Of a DNA stretch of 11,554 nt, positions 6,339-11,554 are shown one piece after another. The DNA lies in contig JARFRJ010000269.1 in assembly GCA_029287305.1 (NCBI GenBank), positions 1-11,554 of the forward strand. Reading direction: 5' to 3'. A program made the position numbers and the translations under genes. Numbering within the stretch: position 1 is the stretch's first letter; every line of letters begins with the position of its first letter. The notes beneath the pieces were generated by a model that ran no database searches, had not been told where the DNA came from, and saw nothing but the letters and a program-made list of their open reading frames with translations. The DNA is from Hyphomonas sp. (GTDB lineage: Bacteria > Pseudomonadota > Alphaproteobacteria > Caulobacterales > Hyphomonadaceae).

Positions 6339-8021
6339 ATGCTGCATTTTTCGAATTGGAAAATCACGCTTGTTCTGGCGGTTTTACTGGGCGGATTTAT
6401 TCTGGCGTTGCCAAATGTTTTGCCAAACAGTTTTATGGGGGTGGAGCCTAAGCCTCCGCTCTCACAGAACCCGGATGAGTTGGCAGCGTATCGCGCCGAG
6501 CAAGCCGAGGCGCAAGAGAGCTGGTGGCCTGGCTTCCTTGCCAAGGAAAAAGTTAATCTGGGTCTTGATCTTCAGGGCGGCGTTTATCTGTTGATGGAAA
6601 TTCGCCCGGATGAAGTTGTTGCCAATCAGATGCAGAATATTCGCGGCGATATTACGCGCGCCTTATTGGAGCGACCGCGTATTGTCCGCGAACCGATTGA
6701 AGAAATTGATAGCACGCAATTGCGTGTCACGATTAAAAATCTTGATCAGATTGAAGAGGCTCAGCGCCGTTTGCGCGGTGCTAATCCGATTGTAGAAGGC
6801 ACGATTACAGGCTCGCGCACGCTTGATATCCAAAATGAAGGGCAGGGGTCGTTTCTGATTTCGATGACACCAGCAGCGCGCGAATATTTCGTCCGAGATG
6901 CGCAAGCCAAAGCGATGTCTATTGTGCGTCGTCGGATTGATCCTGATGGGGTCAGTGAAATTTCTGTTCAGCCACAGGGCGATGACCGGATCGTATTGGA
7001 AGCCCCAGGCGAAGCCAATCCGCAACGTATCAAGGATATCTTGTCTCAAGCTGGCCGGATGACATTTAACCTTGTCAGCGATGATATGATCGCCACGCAA
7101 GCGGCGGTCGAGGGCCGTGTGCGCCCTGGCTATCAATTATTGAGTGATGAATTTGGTCAGGCGCTTCTGGTTGATGTGACACCGGTCGTCACGGGCTCTG
7201 ATATTGCCACAGCCAGCCAAGGAAATGATCCCGATGATAATTCACCGGTTGTAAATTTTCGGTTGAATGGGGCCGGGGCCAAGAAATTTGGCCAGACGAC
7301 CTCTGAAAATTATGGCCGCCTATTTGCGATTGTTCTGGATGATCAGGTGATGTCTGCGCCGCGTATCAATGAGCCGATCTGGGGGGGGAATGTTCAGATC
7401 AGTGGCAGCTTCACGATTGAGCGGGCCAATGATCTGGCCGCCATTATCGCCGCCGGGGAATTGCCCGCCAAATTGCACTTTATTCAGGAACGTACCGTCA
7501 CCGCGACACTTGGGGAAGATTCCATACGGGCGGGAACAACCGCCTCGCTCATCGGCCTAGCCTTGGTGGCGATTTTCATGGTTCTGGCCTATTCACGCCT
7601 TGGCGTGTTCGCGGTTCTTTCCCTGATGGCTAATATCATGTTGATATTAGGGGCCCTGTCTGCAATTGGCGCGACGCTGACCTTGCCTGGAATTGCCGGT
7701 ATTATTCTCACCATCGGGATGGCGGTCGATGCCAATGTGCTTGTCTTTGAGCGTATAAGAGAGGAAAGCCGGGCCGGGCGCGGCGCGATGAGCGCTGTAC
7801 AGGCCGGCTATGAAAAAGCCCTTTCGACAATTATGGATGCCAATATCACGACTTTTATCGCCGCTAGCCTGCTTTATCTTCTGGGCTCTGGTCCGGTCAA
7901 AGGGTTCGCGGTGACACTTGCCATCGGGATTGTGACCTCCGTCTTTACCGCTTTTGTCGTGACCCGCCTGCTGACAGCGCTCTGGTTGAATTCTGCGCGA
8001 CCCAAAAAGCTGACCCTATAG
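6339..8021 (+). CDS. secD: protein translocase subunit SecD
   Basis: Proton-motive-force-using RND-type membrane protein that, with SecF, pulls exported proteins through SecYEG on the periplasmic side. At 560 residues it is a short-form SecD, typical outside the enteric bacteria. TM1 is at about 9-29. The D1 signature LGLDLQGG is at 74-81, followed by the large periplasmic P1 domain. A C-terminal block of five helices (about 398-550) contains GMAVDANVLVFERIREE, with Asp464 aligned to the proton-path Asp519 of E. coli SecD. GAAAG Shine-Dalgarno sequence precedes ATG 6339. An eight-G run (7381-7388) encodes part of IWGGN in the periplasmic domain. secF follows after 12 bases. Confidence 0.97.
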   Translation: MLHFSNWKITLVLAVLLGGFILALPNVLPNSFMGVEPKPPLSQNPDELAAYRAEQAEAQESWWPGFLAKEKVNLGLDLQGGVYLLMEIRPDEVVANQMQNIRGDITRALLERPRIVREPIEEIDSTQLRVTIKNLDQIEEAQRRLRGANPIVEGTITGSRTLDIQNEGQGSFLISMTPAAREYFVRDAQAKAMSIVRRRIDPDGVSEISVQPQGDDRIVLEAPGEANPQRIKDILSQAGRMTFNLVSDDMIATQAAVEGRVRPGYQLLSDEFGQALLVDVTPVVTGSDIATASQGNDPDDNSPVVNFRLNGAGAKKFGQTTSENYGRLFAIVLDDQVMSAPRINEPIWGGNVQISGSFTIERANDLAAIIAAGELPAKLHFIQERTVTATLGEDSIRAGTTASLIGLALVAIFMVLAYSRLGVFAVLSLMANIMLILGALSAIGATLTLPGIAGIILTIGMAVDANVLVFERIREESRAGRGAMSAVQAGYEKALSTIMDANITTFIAASLLYLLGSGPVKGFAVTLAIGIVTSVFTAFVVTRLLTALWLNSARPKKLTL

Positions 8022-8033
8022 GAAAGATCGCTC

Positions 8034-9011
8034 ATGTTTATGAAATATGCCCCGGACAAGACGCGCCTTAAATTTATGAAGCTGCGCGTGCCGTCCTTCA
8101 TCTTTTCGGTCGTTGCGGTCATTTTGTCGATTGTGCTTGTTTTTACCCAAGGCCTTAATCTTGGCATTGATTTTCGCGGTGGCTCTGTTTTGGAAACCAC
8201 CAAGCCGGATAATGTTGAGGTTCAGGATGTTCGAAATGTGCTGAGCGGCCTAGGTCTGGGGGAGGTTGTCATCAATGAAGCTCTCGGCACCGGGGTTGAA
8301 GCCAAACGCGTGCTTGTGATCCGTCTGGCGACACAGGATGTCGCCGATGGCGAAGACAGCGAACTGGCTCAGCAGGAAGCGACGGATCTGGTTGAAAATA
8401 CTTTGCTGGAAGCTTTTCCGGAGATGGAGAAGCCAAGCCGAGAGACGATAGGCCCGAAAGTCTCAGGGGAGCTTTTTCAGGCCGGGATTACCGCTTTGGG
8501 TGTCGCGCTGGCGATGATGCTTGTCTATATCTGGTTTCGTTTTGAGTGGCAGTTTTCTCTTGGTGCGGTCGCCGCCTTGATCCATGATGTGATCTTGACC
8601 ATGGGGATATTTGCCGCCCTGCAATTAGAGTTCAATCTGTCCACGATTGCCGCGCTTTTGACGATTATTGGATATTCCATGAATGATACGGTTGTGGTCT
8701 TTGACCGTGTGCGCGAAGAAGCGCGCAAATACAAGAAAATGCCGACTATTCAATTGATTGACCTGTCTTTGAACGGAACACTTTCACGAACGCTTCTGAC
8801 GTCTGGAACGACATTGCTTGCACTTTTGGCGATCTTCGTTCTTGGCGGACCGGTCCTGCGCGGCATGTCTTTCGCTTTGATTTGGGGCGTGATTGTGGGA
8901 ACCTATTCATCCGTCTTTGTGGCGTCATCCCTGCTTCTGGCCTTGCCAGAAAAGTGGCGTCATGGCCGTGAACCCAGTAATGATGATGCGCAGTTTGGAT
9001 TTTCTGGATAA
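8034..9011 (+). CDS. secF: protein translocase subunit SecF
   Basis: Partner of SecD in the SecDF-YajC complex; inner-membrane protein of 325 residues with six expected helices. TM1 is at about 20-38, followed by the D1-type signature GIDFRGGSVLE (44-54), a small periplasmic domain, then helices from about 150 to 303. IIGYSMNDTVVVFDRVREE holds the conserved ND pair (Asp218), and SRTLLTSGTTLLALL is the last conserved block. AGGAAAG stands before ATG 8034; a second ATG three codons in is possible. It is the last gene of the block; the Mth938-domain gene that I recall following secF in some alphaproteobacteria is absent, and no clear terminator hairpin with a T-tract is seen downstream. Confidence 0.97.
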   Translation: MFMKYAPDKTRLKFMKLRVPSFIFSVVAVILSIVLVFTQGLNLGIDFRGGSVLETTKPDNVEVQDVRNVLSGLGLGEVVINEALGTGVEAKRVLVIRLATQDVADGEDSELAQQEATDLVENTLLEAFPEMEKPSRETIGPKVSGELFQAGITALGVALAMMLVYIWFRFEWQFSLGAVAALIHDVILTMGIFAALQLEFNLSTIAALLTIIGYSMNDTVVVFDRVREEARKYKKMPTIQLIDLSLNGTLSRTLLTSGTTLLALLAIFVLGGPVLRGMSFALIWGVIVGTYSSVFVASSLLLALPEKWRHGREPSNDDAQFGFSG

Positions 9012-9183
9012 ATTAGCCCTGCGAAAATTTGATAGATAGGCAATATTTACCTGATATTTAGAGCCTTTAAAAGCGCATTGACCAATTCCTTAACAATCTC
9101 AAACAGAATCACCCAAGAAGTAAATCGGTGTGGAATTTTGCAAGTGACGCTGTGAAATAACAGAACGGATCAAAAATCTTCAA

Positions 9184-9198
9184 AATACATTCTGTATT
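9184..9198. promoter_or_regulatory. inverted repeat 6-3-6, possible operator
   Basis: aataca-ttc-tgtatt: perfectly complementary 6-base arms with a 3-base centre, about 130 bp upstream of the lipoprotein start. Size and symmetry would suit a dimeric regulator, but in AT-rich DNA such repeats also arise by chance. Confidence 0.2.
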
Positions 9199-9271
9199 AG
9201 AGCCTAATAAGCACTTGTACCAAGCCTTAAATTAATGTAATTATTTCTTCGTGAATCCAAATAGGAATATA

Positions 9272-9286
9272 TTAGTTTATAACTAA
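9272..9286. promoter_or_regulatory. inverted repeat 6-3-6 near the expected promoter, possible operator
   Basis: ttagtt-tat-aactaa: perfect 6-base arms around a 3-base centre, ending 44 bases before the lipoprotein ATG, where a promoter is expected. It contains TATAAC, a plausible -10 element. It has the same 6-3-6 geometry as the repeat at 9184-9198 but a different sequence. Confidence 0.25.
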
Positions 9287-9330
9287 AATTTATTTCGTAA
9301 GCGAATTGTTTATTAACTTTAGGAAACAAA

Positions 9331-9642
9331 ATGAAAAACTTTTTAACATATTCTTTTTTAAGCGTTGCGGCTCTATCCTTCACGGCATGCTCTGACGGGG
9401 CAGAGGTCTCTGAACCTGTAGAGGCTCCTGCGGTAGAAGAAGCTGCCCCTGCGGTTGAAGAAACTGCCACTCCAGTAGAAGAAGCTGCTGCTGCGGTTGA
9501 AGAAACGGCTGCTGCGGTTGAAGAAACTGTCTCTGCGGTTGAGGGAGCTGTTACGGCGGTTGAGGAAGCTGTCTCTGAAGTAGAAGAAGCTGTTTCTGAG
9601 GCAGAAGAAGACGCGCCTGCAACAGAAGAAGCTCCTCAATAG
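9331..9642 (+). CDS. small acidic heptad-repeat protein, probable lipoprotein
   Basis: 103 residues, no family recognised. The N-terminus is signal-like (K2, hydrophobic stretch about 4-19) and ends in SFTAC with Cys20; this resembles a lipobox although Phe at -3 is unusual. Ser after Cys would favour outer-membrane placement. Residues 34-103 are exactly ten heptads of the form AVEEAxx: Val at 35, 42, 49, 56, 63, 70, 77 and 84, and Ala or Thr at 38, 45, 52, 59, 66, 73, 80 and 87. The mature part has about 24 Glu, two Asp and no Lys or Arg. A long Ala-rich acidic helix or small-residue coiled coil is inferred; prolines at 33, 40, 48, 96 and 102 would break it near its ends. A strong AGGA precedes ATG. 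The gene is monocistronic by position, convergent with the peroxiredoxin gene. Function unknown. Confidence 0.8.
   Translation: MKNFLTYSFLSVAALSFTACSDGAEVSEPVEAPAVEEAAPAVEETATPVEEAAAAVEETAAAVEETVSAVEGAVTAVEEAVSEVEEAVSEAEEDAPATEEAPQ
9430..9639 (+). repeat. ten degenerate 21-bp tandem units encoding AVEEAxx heptads
   Basis: The 210-bp stretch is built of ten 21-base units starting around GCGGTTGAAGAA. The central units are nearly alike at the DNA level and the last two are degenerate. Variation is mostly in the third heptad half (codons 5-7) and in synonymous gta/gtt choices. Such an array can gain or lose units without a frameshift. Confidence 0.85.
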
Positions 9643-9778
9643 ATACCTCTACCGGGCTAGATATAAAGTACGCCAAAACTGACTTTGTGAAGTTATGTGC
9701 AATTAGCGCGGGCTTTCGACGTAAAAACCAGTTTGGTAAAGACAGATTTGAAATAGCTCGTCCAAGTATTTAGCTTGA

Positions 9779-9816
9779 CTTGACCTGTTCGCGGACCCTT
9801 CCGCTGACAGGTCAAG
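9779..9816. terminator. strong stem-loop between convergent genes, possible bidirectional terminator
   Basis: Arms cttgacctgt (9779-9788) and acaggtcaag (9807-9816) pair perfectly over 10 bp. After a 2x2 step (one G-U, one mismatch), gcgg (9791-9794) pairs with ccgc (9801-9804) around a six-base loop. Because of the tandem cttgac/ttgacc, an alternative 8-bp register agcttgac/gtcaagct also exists. It lies between the lipoprotein and bcp genes, which converge. There is no T-tract on either side, so intrinsic termination is uncertain; it could be an RNA-stabilising structure or a repeat element. Confidence 0.5.
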
Positions 9817-9886
9817 CTTATTACTGTACTGCCCCGAAACGCGCGCAATAATAAGTTGAGCACTGATCCGGCTCCGATAGAGCGGT

Positions 9887-9903
9887 AAGGGCGTTAAGCC
9901 CTT
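9887..9903 (-). terminator. weak hairpin at the end of bcp
   Basis: aagggc (9887-9892) and gccctt (9898-9903) form a 6-bp stem with a 5-base loop that touches the bcp stop codon (9903-9905). A second bulged hairpin (9868-9885, ccg-g-ctc with gagcgg) follows on the minus strand. Neither has a U-tract, so this is a weak terminator candidate. Confidence 0.3.
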
Positions 9904-10376
9904 TAGGCTTGCGCTCTTATAAACTCCAGCACAGCCTCAACATGGCCCGGCACGCGCACTTTGCGCCAAGCCTGTAATAGCGTGCCGTCTGGCCCAATCA
10001 GAAATGTCGAACGCTCTATGCCCATATAGGTGCGGCCATACATTTTTTTCTCAACCCAAACGCCATAGGCTTCACATATGGCTAAATCCTCATCTGCGCC
10101 GAGGGTGATGGACAAATCATGCTTGGCTGTAAACTTATCATGTGAAGCGAGGGAATCCTTAGAGATGCCGAGAATATCCGTGTTCAGCGCCTCAAACGCC
10201 GATTTGTGTTCGCTAAAGCCGATCGCCTGTTTGGTGCATCCGCTGGTGTCATCCTTTGGATAAAAATACAAAACCAGATATCGTCCGGCATAATCGCTAA
10301 GGCTAAGCTGTTTATTGCCGGTGACAGGCACGCAGAAGCTCGGTGCAGATGACCCTATTTTAAGTATTTCTGGCAT
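9903..10376 (-). CDS. bcp: BCP/PrxQ-type thiol peroxidase without the usual resolving cysteine
   Basis: Cytoplasmic peroxiredoxin of 157 residues that reduces hydrogen peroxide and organic hydroperoxides. YFYPKDDTSGCT carries the peroxidatic Cys47 in the PxxxTxxC motif, and ERSTFLI supplies the conserved Arg122. Many BCPs have a resolving Cys five residues after the peroxidatic one; here that position is Ile52. Remaining cysteines are Cys15 and Cys101, the latter in ICEAYGVW. The protein is therefore either 1-Cys, needing an external thiol, or uses Cys101 in an unusual pairing. A good AAAGGA Shine-Dalgarno precedes ATG on its strand. It is divergent from the AsmA/YhdP-like gene, 103 bp apart, and convergent with the lipoprotein gene. 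Confidence 0.93.
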   Translation of the reverse strand: MPEILKIGSSAPSFCVPVTGNKQLSLSDYAGRYLVLYFYPKDDTSGCTKQAIGFSEHKSAFEALNTDILGISKDSLASHDKFTAKHDLSITLGADEDLAICEAYGVWVEKKMYGRTYMGIERSTFLIGPDGTLLQAWRKVRVPGHVEAVLEFIRAQA

Positions 10377-10479
10377 ATGAAATTCCTTTCAGCGCTGATA
10401 TAAGGCAGGTTCAATTCCGTTATCATATTTTCAAGTCAATACTACATTTTTAGATCAATATTCTATCTGGAGTGACTGA

Positions 10480-11554
10480 TTGGTCCGTCAAACCGCCAAA
10501 ACCATTTTTCTTGAAATTGTCGGCGGTTTTATTTTTTTATTCCTGTTGGCGGCGACGTTTCTCGCTGTGCGATTGTCCTCAGGCCCTATGGCGTTGCCTA
10601 TTTTAAAGCCAAGCCTGATCGCTGGATTTGAAGATATGCGGGGCGGGCTTGGCGTTGATTTTGAACAGGTCACACTTGAATGGTTGGCCGAGGAAGGTCA
10701 GCTCGTCCTGATCGCGAATAATATCGATTTTCTGGATGAGGAGGGTCAACTCGCAGCAGAAGCTGAGCGCTGCGAGGTTTTGCTGAATATTGGCGGGTTT
10801 TCCTTGCGCCAGATTCGCCCGCTCAAATTACGTATTGAGGGCGGTTGGGTTGGCGTTGCTGAGGCCGGTGATATATGGCGCGTTGCGGGCCAGCCCGTGC
10901 CAATCAGCTCTAATTTTGTTTTACCACCAAGCTCGCAGCCAGCGGATGATTTCATCGCCACGCTAAATGGCTGGCTTACTCAAAGCTTTGACATATCTGC
11001 CAAGCGGGCGGCGAGTACAGGTTTACAGAATATTGCGTTTGAAAATATCGAAATGCGCGTTCTCGATCAGGACCGGGCGGTGCAGTATCGCTTCTATGTC
11101 CAGTCAGGTGTTTACAGTCAGGATATGGATAGTCTGGACTTGGCTTTAAACGGGGAAAGTCTGGAAGCCGACGCCGCGCCAGGCACGCTTGGCTTTCGCC
11201 TAAATATGAGCTCTGGGTATCGTGCCCTTGAAACAGAGTTATCCTTTGCAACGGAAAGCTTGGCGGCGCTCATGCGCGTGTGGCCGTCTGCACCTATCAG
11301 CTTGACCGATTTGCCAGCAAACCTCACCTTGACCCTTTCAGCAAATGCACAAGAGGGCGTCAGCGCAATAGATGCGACAATGACCCTAGGTGCTGGGCGA
11401 TTAGGGGTGATGCAAGAAATCCTTGACGTGCGCGGTGTGAAAATGACAGCCGCTTATCGTCCTGAAACCGATCAATTATCAGCTCAATTTGAGGAGCTGA
11501 ATATTGGCGGGTTTTCCTTGCGCCAGATTCGCCCGCTCAAATTACGTATTGAGG
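10480..11554 (+). CDS. AsmA/YhdP-like (DUF3971) inner-membrane protein, 3' end cut by the window
   Basis: Open frame of 358 codons running off the window. Proteins of this group are very large, anchored by one N-terminal helix with a long periplasmic beta-rich part, and are linked to lipid transport or envelope maintenance. The N-terminus has a hydrophobic span at about 9-30 (IFLEIVGGFIFLFLLAATFL), then LSSGPMALPILKPSL and the pattern of a first beta domain, including FSLRQIRPLKLRIEGG, which matches the family's SLRALLRG-R-APxxIEL region. The start is inferred as TTG 10480: it directly follows an in-frame TGA at 10477-10479, and GGAG at 10469-10472 lies seven bases before it. The first in-frame ATG (10588) would remove the membrane helix. 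The last 59 bases repeat 10782-10840 exactly, so the final 19 residues may not be authentic. Confidence 0.75.
   Translation, partial: MVRQTAKTIFLEIVGGFIFLFLLAATFLAVRLSSGPMALPILKPSLIAGFEDMRGGLGVDFEQVTLEWLAEEGQLVLIANNIDFLDEEGQLAAEAERCEVLLNIGGFSLRQIRPLKLRIEGGWVGVAEAGDIWRVAGQPVPISSNFVLPPSSQPADDFIATLNGWLTQSFDISAKRAASTGLQNIAFENIEMRVLDQDRAVQYRFYVQSGVYSQDMDSLDLALNGESLEADAAPGTLGFRLNMSSGYRALETELSFATESLAALMRVWPSAPISLTDLPANLTLTLSANAQEGVSAIDATMTLGAGRLGVMQEILDVRGVKMTAAYRPETDQLSAQFEELNIGGFSLRQIRPLKLRIE
10782..10840 (+). repeat. 59-bp direct repeat, copy 1
   Basis: Identical to the last 59 bases of the window. This copy sits where the protein family expects it (LNIGGFSLRQIRPLKLRIE) and reads on smoothly into GGWVGVAEAGDIWRV, so it is probably the authentic copy. 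Bases just before the copies differ (t at 10781, a at 11495). Confidence 0.95.
11496..11554 (+). repeat. 59-bp direct repeat, copy 2, ending at the window edge
   Basis: Perfect copy of 10782-10840 with an offset of 714 bases, a multiple of three, so both copies read LNIGGFSLRQIRPLKLRIE. It stops exactly at the last base of the window. Either a contig-end artefact or the start of a second unit of a tandem duplication. Confidence 0.95.

Larger units (their letters stand above)
9012..9330. other. AT-rich intergenic region upstream of the lipoprotein gene
   Basis: This 319-bp stretch has no convincing gene on either strand and is clearly richer in A and T than the secDF genes. It holds two short inverted repeats with 6-bp arms and 3-bp centres (9184-9198 and 9272-9286) and a good Shine-Dalgarno AGGA at 9321-9324, six bases before the lipoprotein ATG. 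It probably carries that gene's promoter. I see no tRNA, riboswitch or strong terminator. Confidence 0.6.

Noticed and set aside
6663..7136. 157-codon minus-strand frame inside secD
   Set aside because: It lies wholly opposite conserved SecD P1 sequence and has the composition of an antisense shadow.
9204..9639. Minus-strand open frames across the lipoprotein gene (Phe/Arg/Ser-rich or Ser/Thr/Ala-rich)
   Set aside because: They arise from the 21-bp repeat read in other frames, lack ribosome-binding sites, and the plus-strand frame has a signal sequence, Cys and a good Shine-Dalgarno.
9430..9639. Possible CRISPR-like repeat array
   Set aside because: Units are contiguous 21-bp coding repeats without spacers and translate to regular heptads; no cas genes are nearby.
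9779..9905. Possible tRNA or other structured RNA gene in the lipoprotein-bcp gap
   Set aside because: Hairpins are present, but there is no cloverleaf, T-loop sequence or CCA end, and I recognise no known RNA family.
1..11554. A new multi-gene defence, toxin-antitoxin or secondary-metabolite system
   Set aside because: Nearly every gene belongs to a known housekeeping or metabolic family, and no integrase, transposase, toxin pair or biosynthetic core gene is visible.

Overview
The window looks like chromosomal DNA of an alphaproteobacterium of moderate GC content, probably free-living and aquatic. This rests on the surE-pcm-yajC-secD-secF gene order, the alphaproteobacterial style of YajC (a signal-like N-terminus ahead of its membrane helix), and the sseA-metC pair. 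I cannot name a genus. Most of the window is ordinary housekeeping or metabolic sequence. I see no mobile element, CRISPR array, tRNA, rRNA or recognisable defence system.

Layout. At 1-1861 a 5'-truncated 3-mercaptopyruvate sulfurtransferase (sseA) is followed after one base by a cystathionine beta-lyase (metC), a small sulfur amino-acid unit. At 1942-2733, on the minus strand, lies an enoyl-CoA hydratase/isomerase family protein that lacks the hydratase glutamates and looks more like a PaaG-type isomerase. It is divergent from a coniferyl-aldehyde-dehydrogenase-like ALDH at 2901-4340. From 4442 to 9011 a long forward block carries surE, a divergent pcm-like methyltransferase, yajC, secD and secF: nucleotide salvage and repair functions followed by the SecDF-YajC accessory complex of the Sec translocon. 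Compared with the arrangement I recall for many alphaproteobacteria (serS-surE-pcm-nlpD-yajC-secD-secF), serS and the M23-peptidase gene nlpD/lppB are missing here.

After secF the sequence changes character. An AT-rich non-coding stretch of about 320 bp leads to a small lipoprotein-like gene (9331-9642) whose mature part is almost entirely ten heptads with valine and alanine/threonine at fixed positions, about 26 acidic and no basic residues. A convergent BCP/PrxQ peroxiredoxin (9903-10376, minus strand) lacks the usual resolving cysteine. Divergent from it, starting at a TTG codon at 10480, is the N-terminal part of a large AsmA/YhdP-like (DUF3971) inner-membrane protein that runs off the window.

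The most surprising sequence fact is a perfect 59-bp direct repeat inside that last gene (10782-10840 and 11496-11554). Its second copy stops exactly at the window edge and the two copies are in the same reading frame. It is either an assembly artefact at a contig end or the start of an in-frame tandem duplication with a 714-bp (238-codon) period. The most interesting biology is the acidic heptad-repeat lipoprotein and the Pcm-like protein that lacks the catalytic-loop signature. I do not see a clearly new multi-gene system.
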